From NCBI RefSeq assembly GCF_018200035.1, contig NZ_CP073581.1:1112501-1176500 (forward strand): DNA of 64,000 bases, read 5' to 3'. The notes beneath the pieces are model-generated. The model searched no databases. It worked only from the letters and a program-made list of their open reading frames with translations, and was not told where the DNA came from. Position 1 is the stretch's first letter; each line of letters starts with the position of its first letter. The position numbers and the translations under genes were made by a program. This DNA is from Sulfitobacter albidus. GTDB lineage: Bacteria > Pseudomonadota > Alphaproteobacteria > Rhodobacterales > Rhodobacteraceae. Shown here piece after piece: positions 1 through 8,946 of this stretch.

Positions 1-52
1 GAGGAGACGGCCAGCGGGCCGCGGAATGACAAGGTTTGAGAAAGGCTTTGCG

Positions 53-652
53 ATGTTGATCGAAGAGACAAATGTGCCCGATGCGGCCCTGCCGGTAGAC
101 GCGTTGAAGGCGCATTTGCGTCTCGGGAGCGGGTTTGGCCAGGATACGGTGCAGGACGGTGTGCTCGCAGGGTTCTTGCGTGCGGCGTTGGCGGCGGTGG
201 AGGCGCGCACGGGCAAGGCGCTGATGGCGCGGGAATTCACGCAGAGCGTCGGCGAACTGCGTGGTGCGGAAGCGCTGAACCTTGCCGTGGCACCGGTGAC
301 GGTGATCGCATCGGTGACGCTGGTCAGCCGCGATGGCGCGGAGCAGACGGTGTCGCCGGATATCTACTGGCTGGAACGCGACGGGCACACGCCCAAGCTG
401 CGCGCGGCGGCGGCCTGTTTGCCAGGGCCCGAGCGGGGCGGCGCGTTGCGGGTACGGTTTCTGGCGGGCTTTGGTGCGGAGTTCGACGATCTGCCCGCCG
501 ATTTGCGTCAGGCGGTGCTGATGCTGGCCGCGCATTACTATGAATACCGCCACGACACGGCGCTGAGCGATGGCTGCATGCCCTTTGGCGTGTCCTCGCT
601 GATCGAGCGGTTCCGCAATCTGCGGATCGGCCTGAGCGGGGCGCGCACGTGA
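53..652 (+). CDS. GTA head-tail adaptor (gp6-like connector)
   Basis: Head-tail adaptor of a Rhodobacter-type gene transfer agent, the ring protein that sits below the portal and joins the DNA-filled head to the tail (gp6 of the R. capsulatus particle; phiE125 gp8 / gp6-like connector family). The 199-residue length fits the family. I chose the ATG at 53 because the protein then begins MLIEETNVPD; an in-frame ATG at 26 would add nine residues. It is the first complete gene here; portal, protease and capsid genes expected before it are outside the window. Its TGA overlaps the GTG of the next gene by four bases, so the genes are translationally coupled. The call rests on protein type plus the order of the following GTA genes. 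Confidence 0.85.
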   Translation: MLIEETNVPDAALPVDALKAHLRLGSGFGQDTVQDGVLAGFLRAALAAVEARTGKALMAREFTQSVGELRGAEALNLAVAPVTVIASVTLVSRDGAEQTVSPDIYWLERDGHTPKLRAAAACLPGPERGGALRVRFLAGFGAEFDDLPADLRQAVLMLAAHYYEYRHDTALSDGCMPFGVSSLIERFRNLRIGLSGART

Positions 653-987
653 GCGCGCCGCGTCTCAACCGCCGCCTTGTGCTGGAGGCACCGACGCGTC
701 TGGGCGACGGGGCGGGCGGCTTTGTCGAGGGGTGGGCGCCGTTGGGCGCGCTCTGGGCGGAGGTGCGTCCGAGCACGGGCAGCGAGACCGCGCAGGGCGG
801 CGCGCCGATCAGCCGGATGCGCTACCGCATCACGGTACGCGGCGCCCCCGTCGGCAGCCCGGAACGGCCTGCGGCACAGCAGCGGTTTCGCGAAGACGGT
901 CGGATTTTCACCATCGAAGCAGTGACGGAGCGCGACAGCGAGGGGCGCTATCTGACCTGCTTTGCCCAAGAGGAGCAGGTGGTATGA
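649..987 (+). CDS. GTA head-tail stopper (gp7-like)
   Basis: Small (112 residues) head-closure or stopper protein of the GTA tail connector, corresponding to gp7 of the R. capsulatus particle and to the phage head-tail adaptor family. The sequence starts MSAPRLNRRLVLEAP and looks beta-rich, with the G-R-I-F-T-I-E-A-V strand near residue 85 that is common in this family. The start is a GTG overlapping the stop of the adaptor gene (GTGA), and its own TGA overlaps the ATG of the next gene (ATGA). Such four-base overlaps run through the whole cluster and indicate a single transcript. Function follows from family and position; there is no catalytic motif to check. Confidence 0.8.
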   Translation: MSAPRLNRRLVLEAPTRLGDGAGGFVEGWAPLGALWAEVRPSTGSETAQGGAPISRMRYRITVRGAPVGSPERPAAQQRFREDGRIFTIEAVTERDSEGRYLTCFAQEEQVV

Positions 988-1394
988 GCTATGCGTATTC
1001 GGCGGCCTTACAGACCGCGATCTTTGGTGCGTTGAGCGCGGATGCGGCGCTGTCGCAGGAGGTCGGCGACGCGATCTATGACGCGGTGCCTTCGGGCACA
1101 TTGCCCGACATCTACGTTCGGCTGGGATCGGAGAGCGTGCGGGACGCCTCAGACGCGAGTGGCGCGGGATCTGCGCATCAGGTGACCGTTTCCGTCATCA
1201 CGACGGCCCCCGGCTTTGCCAGTGCGAAACGCGCGGCGGGGGCGGTGAGTGACGCGCTGCACGAGGCCGATCTGACCCTTGATGCCGGGCGGCTTGTCTC
1301 GCTGCGGTTCGAGCGGGCGACGGCGCGGCGCATCGATGGCGCCTCGGCGCGGCAAATTGATCTGCGCTTTCGCGCGCGGATCTCGGACGACTGA
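984..1394 (+). CDS. GTA tail terminator (gp8-like, DUF3168)
   Basis: Tail terminator of the GTA, which forms the ring capping the tail tube at the head end (gp8; DUF3168 family). The protein is 136 residues from the ATG at 984, beginning MSYAYSAALQTAIFGAL; the frame stays open much further upstream, but those codons overlap the stopper gene and are not expected to be used. The ATGA overlap with the previous gene supports this start. The part around residues 20-80, with D-A-I-Y-D-A-V-P and I-Y-V-R-L-G followed by a V-T-V-S-V-I-T-T strand, is typical of DUF3168 tail-completion proteins. Confidence 0.8.
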   Translation: MSYAYSAALQTAIFGALSADAALSQEVGDAIYDAVPSGTLPDIYVRLGSESVRDASDASGAGSAHQVTVSVITTAPGFASAKRAAGAVSDALHEADLTLDAGRLVSLRFERATARRIDGASARQIDLRFRARISDD

Positions 1395-1433
1395 TTTTCA
1401 CTGGCCGCAAGGCACATCCAAGGAGTACGGCAC

Positions 1434-1862
1434 ATGGCTGTTCAGGCAGGTAAAGACCTTTTGGTCAAGGTGGACATGACCACCGACGGGAATTTCGAAA
1501 CACTGGCGGGGCTGCGCGCGACGCGCATCAGCTTTAACGCGGAGGCGGTGGATGTCACCGCGCTGGACAGCTCGGGCGGGTGGCGTGAGCTGCTGGGCGG
1601 CGCCGGTGTACGCTCCGCCGCGATCAGCGGGTCGGGGGTGTTTCGCGATGCCGCGACCGATGAGCGGGCGCGCCAGCTGCTGTTCGACGGGCTGACACCG
1701 GATTTTCAGGTGGTGATCCCCGGTTTTGGCGTGGTCGAGGGGCCGTTTCAGGTGACGGCGCTGGAATACGCAGGCCAGCTGAACGGGGAGGCGACCTATG
1801 AGATCAGCCTCGCCTCGGCCGGTGAGCTGCAATTCATCGCAGACGTTGATCCGGTCATCTGA
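1434..1862 (+). CDS. GTA major tail tube protein (gp9-like)
   Basis: Major tail protein (142 residues) of the TP901-1-like family, the subunit that polymerises into the GTA tail tube (gp9). It begins MAVQAGKDLLVKVDM and carries the family features: an N-terminal strand pair (G-K-D-L-L-V-K-V), a central segment with S-F-N-A-E-A-V-D-V-T (about residues 38-47), and the C-terminal Y-E-I-S-L-A-S-A-G-E strand. An AAGGAG Shine-Dalgarno sequence lies about 10 bases before the ATG, and the 39-base gap to the previous gene is the largest in the first part of the cluster, which suits a highly expressed structural subunit that needs independent initiation. Confidence 0.85.
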   Translation: MAVQAGKDLLVKVDMTTDGNFETLAGLRATRISFNAEAVDVTALDSSGGWRELLGGAGVRSAAISGSGVFRDAATDERARQLLFDGLTPDFQVVIPGFGVVEGPFQVTALEYAGQLNGEATYEISLASAGELQFIADVDPVI

Positions 1863-1864
1863 GC

Positions 1865-2179
1865 ATGACCAATCGGTGGAGGGGAGAGGTGGCGATCACG
1901 CTCGACGGTCAGGCGTACCGGATGCGCCTGACGCTGGGTGCGCTGGCCGAGCTTGAGGACGAGCTGGGCGAAGGGTCGCTAATGGCGCTGGTGGAGCGGT
2001 TTGAGGGCCATGCGTTTAGCGCGCGCGACGTGCTGGCGCTGCTGCACGCGGGTCTGCGTGGCGGGGGGACGATGATGGACCCAGAGACGTTGGCGCAGGC
2101 CGAGGTGGCGGGCGGTCCGATGGCAGCCGCCCGTGCCGCCGCCGAATTGCTGGCGCGGGCGTTTGTGACCGCCCCGTGA
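1865..2179 (+). CDS. GTA gp10-like tail assembly chaperone
   Basis: Small protein (104 residues) of the GTA gp10 / Phage_TAC_11 family, thought to act as a tail assembly chaperone that keeps the tape measure soluble while the tube polymerises around it. The family signature is visible: an N-terminal beta pair (V-A-I-T-L-D-G-Q-A-Y-R-M-R-L-T), then L-G-A-L-A-E-L-E-D-E-L-G (about residues 25-36). The gene starts three bases after the tail tube gene and ends in a GTGA overlap with the second small chaperone gene. It lies between tail tube and tape measure genes, where phages usually place these chaperones. Confidence 0.8.
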   Translation: MTNRWRGEVAITLDGQAYRMRLTLGALAELEDELGEGSLMALVERFEGHAFSARDVLALLHAGLRGGGTMMDPETLAQAEVAGGPMAAARAAAELLARAFVTAP

Positions 2180-2388
2180 GCGCGCGGTTCGACTGGCCCG
2201 CCTTGATGCGGGCGGGGCTGCACGGTCTGCGGTTGAGCCCGGAGGCGTTCTGGAGCCTTACGCCCGCGGAGCTGCAAATGATGCTGGGGGCGACAGCGGG
2301 GGCCAAGCCGCTGCTGCGCGACGGGCTTGAGGCGTTGATGGCTGCCTATCCCGACACTCTGAAGGAGGATGAAGATGCGAGACGATGA
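2176..2388 (+). CDS. GTA small tail assembly chaperone (gp10.1-like)
   Basis: A 70-residue protein of the Phage_TAC_6 type, often numbered gp10.1 in GTA clusters. The signature F-D-W-P-A-L-M-R-A-G-L followed by L-R-L-S-P-E-A-F-W and L-T-P-A-E-L-Q-M-M-L-G is clear. The GTG at 2176 overlaps the stop of the preceding gene. The 3' end of this gene contains the AAGGAGG Shine-Dalgarno sequence (2362-2368) of the tape measure gene, and the two reading frames overlap by about 14 bases. A role as partner chaperone of gp10 is inferred from phage arrangements with two chaperone products between tube and tape measure. Confidence 0.75.
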   Translation: MSARFDWPALMRAGLHGLRLSPEAFWSLTPAELQMMLGATAGAKPLLRDGLEALMAAYPDTLKEDEDARR

Positions 2389-3040
2389 CAGTTTTGACGA
2401 TCTGCACGACGACACGCAGGCCCTGAACCAGACCCTTGGCCAGACCAGTGTTCTGGTCTCCGGTTTTGACAGTGAGCTGCGGCGCATGCGGACCTCGCTG
2501 GCGGCGACGGGCAAGGATGTCGCGACGCTGGAGAAAGGGCTGAGCCGTGGGCTGCGCAAGGCGTTCGATGGCGTCGTCTTTGACGGGATGAAGCTGTCGG
2601 ATGCGCTGAGCACCGTGGCGCAGACCCTGTCGCGCACGGCCTACAACGCGGCGATCAAGCCGGTGACGGATCACTTTGGCGGGCTGATCTCGCAGGGGGT
2701 GAACGGGCTCGTGAGTGGCATCCTGCCCTTTGCCAACGGTGCGCCCTTCAGCCAGGGCAAGGTGATGCCCTTTGCCAGCGGCGGCGTGGTGGATCAGGCG
2801 ACGCATTTCGGGATGCGCGGGGGCCTTGGCGTGATGGGCGAGGCGGGACCGGAGGCGATCATGCCGCTGTCGCGTGGCCCCGACGGCAAGCTGGGCGTGC
2901 GCGCTCAGGGCGGGGGCGGTGGCGCGCCGACGGTCGTGATGAACATCACGACGCCCGATGCCGCGTCCTTCCAACGCTCGCGCGGGCAGATCGCGGCACA
3001 GATGACGCGCGCCTTGGGCGCTGCGCAAAAGATCAGATAG
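2375..3040 (+). CDS. GTA tail tape measure protein (gp11-like)
   Basis: Tape measure protein that sets tail length in the GTA particle. At 221 residues it is very short compared with siphophage tape measures, as expected for the short GTA tail. I start it at 2375 because the GGAGG at 2364-2368 then lies six bases away; the ATG at 2369 touches the ribosome site. The N-terminal half (to about residue 95) is heptad-like helix with many Leu and Ala; then comes a Gly-rich segment with G-V-V-D-Q-A-T-H-F and G-L-G-V-M-G-E-A-G-P-E-A-I-M-P-L (about residues 130-165), the conserved C-terminal block of lambda-type tape measures. Confidence 0.85.
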   Translation: MRDDDSFDDLHDDTQALNQTLGQTSVLVSGFDSELRRMRTSLAATGKDVATLEKGLSRGLRKAFDGVVFDGMKLSDALSTVAQTLSRTAYNAAIKPVTDHFGGLISQGVNGLVSGILPFANGAPFSQGKVMPFASGGVVDQATHFGMRGGLGVMGEAGPEAIMPLSRGPDGKLGVRAQGGGGGAPTVVMNITTPDAASFQRSRGQIAAQMTRALGAAQKIR

Positions 3041-3052
3041 GGAGCCGGGCGC

Positions 3053-3700
3053 ATGAATATTTCCGAGACAAATTTCCACGAGGTGCAGTTTCCTGCCGAC
3101 CTGAGCTTTGGCGCGGTGGGCGGGCCCCAGCGGCGGGTGGACGTCGTGACGCTGGCCAACGGCTATGAGGAGCGCAACACGCCCTGGGCCCATTCGCGCA
3201 GGATGTATGACGCGGGGCTGGGAATGCGCTCGCTCGACGATATCGAACGAGTGATTGCGTTCTACGAGGCGCGTTACGGGCAGATGTTCGGGTTTCGGTG
3301 GAAGGATTGGTCGGATTACAAATCCGGCGTGCCGTCGGCCGGGATCACCTATGAGGATCAGCAGATCGCGACGGGCGACGGCGTGCAGGTGGCGTTTCAG
3401 CTGATCAAGACCTACCGCTCGGGCGATCACAGCTATGCGAGGCCGATCACCAAGCCGGTTGCGGGGTCGGTCGTTGTCGCGGTTGAACAGGACGAGCTGC
3501 GCGAGAGCATCGACTATGAGGTCGACGCGACCACCGGTGTACTGACGTTTGTGCACGCACCCGATCCCGATACCCGAGTCTATGCCGGGTATGAATTCGA
3601 TGTACCCGTGCGGTTTGACAGCGACAGCCTGCTGACCAACATCGCGAGCTTTCAGGCGGGGCAAGTGCCGGATATTCCGGTCCGCGAGGTGCGGGTATGA
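3053..3700 (+). CDS. GTA distal tail protein (gp12-like, DUF2460)
   Basis: Distal tail protein of the GTA baseplate (gp12; DUF2460 / TIGR02217), which links the tail tube to the hub. The protein is 215 residues. Visible family features are the N-terminal F-H-E-V-Q-F-P, the block G-P-Q-R-R-V-D-V-V-T-L-A-N-G-Y-E-E-R-N (about residues 27-45) and F-R-W-K-D-W-S-D-Y (about residue 82). A short Shine-Dalgarno sequence (GGGAG) precedes the ATG, and the TGA overlaps the ATG of the next gene. Part of the same GTA transcript. Confidence 0.85.
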   Translation: MNISETNFHEVQFPADLSFGAVGGPQRRVDVVTLANGYEERNTPWAHSRRMYDAGLGMRSLDDIERVIAFYEARYGQMFGFRWKDWSDYKSGVPSAGITYEDQQIATGDGVQVAFQLIKTYRSGDHSYARPITKPVAGSVVVAVEQDELRESIDYEVDATTGVLTFVHAPDPDTRVYAGYEFDVPVRFDSDSLLTNIASFQAGQVPDIPVREVRV

Positions 3701-4587
3701 GCGCGCCCTTTGATCCCGCCTTTGAGGCGCATCTTGCGCGCGGGGTGACGACCGTTTGTCATGCCTGGGCGATCACGCGCACCGACGGGCAGGTCTTTGC
3801 CTTTACCGATCACGACCGTGAACTGATATTTGCGGGCATCACCTTTCGCGCCGATACCGGCATGAGCGCGCTGGCGTTGCAGCAGACCACGGGCCTGTCG
3901 GTGGACAACACCGAGGCGCTGGGCGCGCTGTCGGACGCAAGCCTGCGCGAGGACGAGATCGAGCAGGGGCGGTTTGACCGTGCCGAGGTGCTCGGCTGGC
4001 TGGTCAACTGGGCGGACCCCGCGCAACACTGGCTGAACTTTCGTGGCACGATCGGGGAGCTGACGCGCGCGCAGGGGGGCTTTCGCGCCGAGTTGCGGGG
4101 CCTGACCGAAGAGTTGAACCGCCCGCTGGGCCGCAGCTATCAAAAACCCTGCACGGCGGTGCTGGGCGATGGTGATTGCCGTTTCGATCTGAGCCGTGAG
4201 GGATATTTCACCGATCTGCCCGTGGCCGAGGTGCGCGATGCCCGGCGGTTTGTCTGGAAGGATTTCCCCTCGTTCGATTTCGAGTGGTTCCTGCGCGGCA
4301 GGCTGGAGGTAATGGAAGGCTCCGCCGCCGGGCTTTGGGGGGAGATCAAGACCGACACCATTGAGGATGGCGCGCGGGTGATCGAGCTGTGGGAGCCGAT
4401 GCGCGGGGGGATCACGCCGGGCACGCAGGTGCGTCTGGTCGCGGGCTGTGACAAGCGCAAGGAGAGCTGCCGGTTGAAGTTCAACAACTTCGACAACTTT
4501 CAGGGCTTTCCGGATCTGCCGGGTGAGGATTGGCTGCTGGCGGTGCCGACCTCGTCAAAGGCCAACACGGGCGGGTCGCTCAGATGA
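3697..4587 (+). CDS. GTA baseplate hub protein (gp13-like, DUF2163)
   Basis: Hub protein of the GTA tail tip (gp13; DUF2163 and C-terminal phage BR0599-type domain, TIGR02218), 296 residues. The N-terminal domain has W-A-I-T-R-T-D-G and F-T-D-H-D-R-E-L (about residues 24-46). The C-terminal part has conserved cysteines in K-P-C-T-A-V-L-G-D-G-D-C-R-F-D (about residues 149-163) and G-C-D-K-R-K-E-S-C (about residues 249-257). In the R. capsulatus particle the hub protein binds an iron-sulfur cluster; the cysteines here are compatible with that, but I infer it only from family knowledge. ATGA overlaps join it to the genes on both sides. Confidence 0.85.
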   Translation: MSAPFDPAFEAHLARGVTTVCHAWAITRTDGQVFAFTDHDRELIFAGITFRADTGMSALALQQTTGLSVDNTEALGALSDASLREDEIEQGRFDRAEVLGWLVNWADPAQHWLNFRGTIGELTRAQGGFRAELRGLTEELNRPLGRSYQKPCTAVLGDGDCRFDLSREGYFTDLPVAEVRDARRFVWKDFPSFDFEWFLRGRLEVMEGSAAGLWGEIKTDTIEDGARVIELWEPMRGGITPGTQVRLVAGCDKRKESCRLKFNNFDNFQGFPDLPGEDWLLAVPTSSKANTGGSLR

Positions 4588-5006
4588 GCCGGGCGGCCAT
4601 TGTGGCGGCGGCCCGCGGCTGGATCGGCACACCTTATGTGCACCAGGCGGCGACGCGCGGGGCGGGCAGCGACTGTCTGGGTGTCGTGCGCGGGATCTGG
4701 CGCGAGGTCTACGGCCATGAACCCGAGGCCGTGCCTGCCTATTCGATGGATTGGTCTGAGCCCGAGGGCGAAGAACGGTTGTGGCGCGCCGCGCTGCGCC
4801 ATCTGGCGCCTGTCGCGACACCCGCACCGGGCTGCGTGCTGCTGTTTCGGATGCGCGCGGGATCGGTGGCCAAACATCTTGGCGTGATGACCGCGGAGGG
4901 CGATGCGCCTGCCTTCGTGCACGCCTATTCGGGCCACGGCGTGGTTGAAAGCCCGCTGAGTGCCCCCTGGCGCCGCCGGATCGTGGCGACATTTGACTTT
5001 CCCTGA
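4584..5006 (+). CDS. GTA NlpC/P60 cell-wall peptidase (gp14-like)
   Basis: Cell-wall peptidase of the GTA tail (gp14; NlpC/P60 family, TIGR02219), expected to cut peptidoglycan peptides in the recipient periplasm to let DNA in. From the ATG at 4584 the product is 140 residues, MSRAAIVAAARGWIGTPY. The catalytic cysteine is visible in S-D-C-L-G (Cys31) and the general-base histidine in A-K-H-L-G-V (His98). The frame is open further upstream but overlaps the hub gene; the ATGA overlap sets the start. The catalytic pair looks intact, so the enzyme is probably active. Confidence 0.88.
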   Translation: MSRAAIVAAARGWIGTPYVHQAATRGAGSDCLGVVRGIWREVYGHEPEAVPAYSMDWSEPEGEERLWRAALRHLAPVATPAPGCVLLFRMRAGSVAKHLGVMTAEGDAPAFVHAYSGHGVVESPLSAPWRRRIVATFDFP

Positions 5007-5019
5007 AGGAGACTGACCG

Positions 5020-8000
5020 ATGGCAACGATACTATTCTCCGCGGCGGGCGCCGCGATTGGTGGCTCCGTCGGGGGCACGCTGGCGGGATTGTCGTCGGTG
5101 GCAATCGGGCGTGCAGTTGGGGCGACGCTGGGCCGGGTGGTGGACCAGAAGATCCTCGGGACCGGTGCGCAGGCAGTCGAGACCGGCAAGGTCGACCGTT
5201 TCCGCCTCAGCAGTGCAGGAGAGGGCGATCCGATCCCGCAGCTGTTCGGGCGCATGCGTGTGGGCGGTCAAGTGATCTGGGCCTCGGATTTTGAGGAGAC
5301 CGCCAGCGTGAGCGGCGGCGGCAAGGGGCGGCCATCGCGGCCCAAGACGACAGAGTACAGCTATAGCGTCAATCTGGCTATCGCGCTGGGCACGGGGGAG
5401 ATCTCGCGCGTGGGCCGTATCTGGGCCGACGGGGAGGAGATTGCGCCCGATGATTTGAACCTCACGGTGTATACCGGGTCTGCCCATCAGCAGCCCGACC
5501 CGTTGATGGAGGCGATCGAGGGGCCCGGGCAGGTGCCGGCCTATCGCGGCACGGCCTATGTGGTGATCGAGGCGCTGGGCCTGCAGGCCTTTGGCAATCG
5601 CGTGCCGCAATTCTCGTTCGAGGTTGTGCGCCCGGAGCAGTCCGGCGCGCCGGGCGCAAGCCACGCCTTGCCCTACGGCGTGCAAGGCGTCGCGCTGATC
5701 CCGGGCACGGGGGAGTATTCGCTGGCCACCACGCCGGTCAGCTACGAAGGGCCGGATGAGGCGCGCTGGAGCGCCAATATCAACAGCCCCTCCGGCAAGC
5801 CCGATTTCACGACATCTTTCGAGGCGCTGACCGACGAAGTGCCGGCCCTTCGGTCAGCATCGCTGGTGGTGTCGTGGTTTGGCTCTGATCTGCGCATGGA
5901 GCACTGTGATCTGCGACCCAAGGTGGAGGACCCGGACATCGATGGCGAAGAGATGCCGTGGATTGTCTCGGGCCTGCGGCGCGATGAGGCGCAGGTGATC
6001 GCGAAGGGAGCTGATGATCGCCCGATTTATGGGGGCACACCGGCTGACCAGGCCGTGATCGAGGCCATTCGGGCCATGCGCACCGCGGGCAAAGAGGTCA
6101 TGTTTTATCCCTTCATCCTCATGGATCAGGATGAAAGCAACGAATTGCCAAACCCTTACACCGGTCAGACCGGCCAACCGGCGTTGCCGTGGCGCGGGCG
6201 GATCACGCTGGATGCGGCACCGGGGCAGGAAGGGAGCTCTGACGGGACGGTTGCCGCAACGGCGCAGGTCGGTGCGTTCTTTGGCACCGTCACGGCAGCG
6301 GATTTCACCGTCTTGGACGGCGAGGTCTCTTACACAGGCCCCGACGAATGGAGCCTGACGCGATTCATCCTTCACTATGCCGCCCTCTGCGCCGCGGCGG
6401 GTGGGGTCGAGGCGTTCTGCATCAGCTCAGAGATGCGCGGGCTGACGCAGGTGCGGTCAAGCCGCGACAGCTTTCCCGCGGTCGATGCCCTGAGGGCGCT
6501 GGCAGCGGAGGCGCGCAGCCTTCTGGGCGCACAGACCAAGATCAGCTATGCCGCCGATTGGTCGGAGTATTTTGGCTATACCCCGCAGGACGGGACGGGG
6601 GATGTGTTCTTTCACCTCGATCCGCTCTGGGCCGATCCGCAGATCGACTTCATCGGTGTGGATAATTACATGCCGTTGTCGGACTGGCGCGAAGGGATCG
6701 ATCACCTCGACGCGCAGTCCTTCGAGACGATCTATGACATGGCCTATCTGCAATCCAATATCGAGGGTGGCGAGGGCTATGACTGGTTCTACGGCTCGCA
6801 GGAGGAGCGTGATTTTCAGCGCCGCACGCCGATCACCGATGGCGCGTACGATGAGCCCTGGACGTTCCGCTACAAGGATTTCCGCGGCTGGTGGGAAAAC
6901 CTGCATTTCAACCGCATTGACGGGGTGAAGGTGAACGACCCCACAGGCTGGTTGCCGGGGCTCAAGCCGTTCTGGTTCACCGAATACGGCTGTGCGGCGA
7001 TCGACAAGGGCACCAACCAGCCCAACAAGTTCCTCGATCCAAAGTCTTCAGAAAGCAGCCTGCCGCGCTATTCGGATGGCGCGCGCGATGATCTCATTCA
7101 GATGCAGTACCTGCGGGCGATGATCGATTATTGGGCCCAGCCCGAGAATAACCCCCAAGGGATCGAATACGACGGGCCCATGATCGACATGCGCCGCGCC
7201 TTTGTCTGGGCGTGGGATGTGCGGCCCTATCCGTTTTTTCCCGGCAACCGCGATCTGTGGAGCGACGGGGCAAACTACGCGCGGGGTCATTGGCTCAACG
7301 GGCGTACGTCCAATCGCAGCCTTGCTTCCGTCGTGGGCGAGATTTGCCGCCGGTCGGGTGTGTTGGCCTTTGATACCAGCGGTCTTTACGGGATCGTGCG
7401 CGGCTACGGTATCAGCGCGGTCAGCGAGGCGCGTAGCGCATTGCAGCCACTGATGATCCGCTTTGGTTTTGACGCGATCGAGCGCGACGGGGTTCTGTGT
7501 TTCCGCATGCGCGATGGGCTGCGGGCGACGGACCTGGATCCGACCGGATTTGCCGTCAGCCGCGCGCTGGACGGCACGCTTGTTCAGGGGCGCGAGGCGG
7601 AGGCAGAGCTGTCCGGTCGGGTGCGCGTACGCTTCATCCAGGCGGACGGCAATTTTGAGGTCATCAGCGAGGAGGCGGTGCTGAACGACGCGCGCACGCA
7701 TGCAGTGTCATCGACCGAATTTTCGATGACACTGACGCGCGCCGAAGGACGGCAAGTGGCGGAGCGATTCCTGAACGAGGCGCGGATTGCGCGGGAGACA
7801 GTGCAATTTGCGTTGCCGCCGTCGCGGATGGCGGTGCGGGCGGGGGATGTGGTCTCGCTCCCCGGCGATCAGGCCGAGGGCGCCGCGCTTTATCGGGTGG
7901 ACCGGGTGGATCAGGCTGAATTCCAGCAGATCGAGGCCGTGCGGATCGACCCAGAGCTCTACGATCCTGCGCCGCTTTCGGAAGAGGCCGCGTCGATACA

Positions 8001-8946
8001 GGCGTTCGTGGCGCCCGTTCCGGTGTCCTCGCTGTTCATGGATCTGCCGCTTATCCGGGGCGATGAGATCCCCTATGCGCCCTATATTGCGGCCAGCGCC
8101 AATCCATGGCCGGGGAGCGTCGCACTTTATTCCAGTCCGACGGGCGCGAATTTTGCTCTCGATACCCTGCTTCCGATCCGCGCGACTGTCGGTACCACGC
8201 GCACGGCGCTTTTGCGGGCGCATCCGGGGCGGATCGACCGGGGCGCGGCGCTTGAGGTCAAGCTTGTGAGCGGGCGGCTCGAATCGGTCAGCCGCCCGGC
8301 GTTGCTCAGCGGTGCCAATCTGGCTGCCGTGGGGGATGGATCGCCGGGAAATTGGGAGTTGATTCAGTTTCAGGACGTGGAGTTGATCGCGCAGAACACC
8401 TATCTGCTGCGCACGCGTCTGCGGGGTCAGGCGGGGAGCGACGGTTTGATGCCGGATGTCTGGCCCGAGGGGAGCAAATTTGTTCTGCTGAACGGGGTTC
8501 CCCAGCAGATCGCGCTTGAGCGTAACTTGCGCGGCGTCGCGCAGACTTACCGTATCGGCCCGGCCCGGCGCCCGATCGAGGACAACTCGTTCCGCGAGCT
8601 TGTGCGCGCCTTTGACGGGAACGGGCTGAGACCCTACGCCCCAGCGCATCTGCGCGCCAGCGGAGCCGATGATCTTGATATAAGCTGGATCCGGCGCACG
8701 CGGGTGGATGGCGATCCATGGGAAGCGCCCGAGGTGCCCCTGGGGGAGGAAAGCGAGAGCTACCTGATGCGGGTGCGAAAGGACGGTGCTGTCCTGCGCG
8801 AGGAAATCCTGAGCGCCCCTGCCTTTTCCTACAGCGCCTCGGCGCAGGCGGGCGACGGGGCAGTCGCGCCTTTCGACATCGAGGTGGCGCAGATTTCGTC
8901 GACCTACGGGCCAGGCATGGCCGCACGGATCACCGTGGGGGCGTGA
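5020..8946 (+). CDS. GTA megatron / host-interaction tail fibre protein (gp15-like)
   Basis: The largest GTA protein (1308 residues; gp15, called megatron in the R. capsulatus particle), forming the tail spike and receptor-contacting part. The N-terminus (about residues 1-40) is a Gly/Ala-rich hydrophobic segment resembling phage proteins that enter the cell envelope. A TIM-barrel domain of the GTA_TIM type follows (about residues 400-760), with W-F-T-E-Y-G-C-A-A near residue 650 as in glycoside-hydrolase-like barrels. Then a phage_tail_3-like region (about residues 790-960) and a C-terminal beta domain. A GGAGACTGACCG ribosome region precedes the ATG. Its stop overlaps the next small gene by one base (TGATG). 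Confidence 0.9.
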   Translation: MATILFSAAGAAIGGSVGGTLAGLSSVAIGRAVGATLGRVVDQKILGTGAQAVETGKVDRFRLSSAGEGDPIPQLFGRMRVGGQVIWASDFEETASVSGGGKGRPSRPKTTEYSYSVNLAIALGTGEISRVGRIWADGEEIAPDDLNLTVYTGSAHQQPDPLMEAIEGPGQVPAYRGTAYVVIEALGLQAFGNRVPQFSFEVVRPEQSGAPGASHALPYGVQGVALIPGTGEYSLATTPVSYEGPDEARWSANINSPSGKPDFTTSFEALTDEVPALRSASLVVSWFGSDLRMEHCDLRPKVEDPDIDGEEMPWIVSGLRRDEAQVIAKGADDRPIYGGTPADQAVIEAIRAMRTAGKEVMFYPFILMDQDESNELPNPYTGQTGQPALPWRGRITLDAAPGQEGSSDGTVAATAQVGAFFGTVTAADFTVLDGEVSYTGPDEWSLTRFILHYAALCAAAGGVEAFCISSEMRGLTQVRSSRDSFPAVDALRALAAEARSLLGAQTKISYAADWSEYFGYTPQDGTGDVFFHLDPLWADPQIDFIGVDNYMPLSDWREGIDHLDAQSFETIYDMAYLQSNIEGGEGYDWFYGSQEERDFQRRTPITDGAYDEPWTFRYKDFRGWWENLHFNRIDGVKVNDPTGWLPGLKPFWFTEYGCAAIDKGTNQPNKFLDPKSSESSLPRYSDGARDDLIQMQYLRAMIDYWAQPENNPQGIEYDGPMIDMRRAFVWAWDVRPYPFFPGNRDLWSDGANYARGHWLNGRTSNRSLASVVGEICRRSGVLAFDTSGLYGIVRGYGISAVSEARSALQPLMIRFGFDAIERDGVLCFRMRDGLRATDLDPTGFAVSRALDGTLVQGREAEAELSGRVRVRFIQADGNFEVISEEAVLNDARTHAVSSTEFSMTLTRAEGRQVAERFLNEARIARETVQFALPPSRMAVRAGDVVSLPGDQAEGAALYRVDRVDQAEFQQIEAVRIDPELYDPAPLSEEAASIQAFVAPVPVSSLFMDLPLIRGDEIPYAPYIAASANPWPGSVALYSSPTGANFALDTLLPIRATVGTTRTALLRAHPGRIDRGAALEVKLVSGRLESVSRPALLSGANLAAVGDGSPGNWELIQFQDVELIAQNTYLLRTRLRGQAGSDGLMPDVWPEGSKFVLLNGVPQQIALERNLRGVAQTYRIGPARRPIEDNSFRELVRAFDGNGLRPYAPAHLRASGADDLDISWIRRTRVDGDPWEAPEVPLGEESESYLMRVRKDGAVLREEILSAPAFSYSASAQAGDGAVAPFDIEVAQISSTYGPGMAARITVGA

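Noticed and set aside
2258..3664. A 468-codon minus-strand frame across the GTA tape measure and distal tail genes
   Set aside because: Same kind of shadow; the plus-strand genes have ribosome sites, overlaps and known families.
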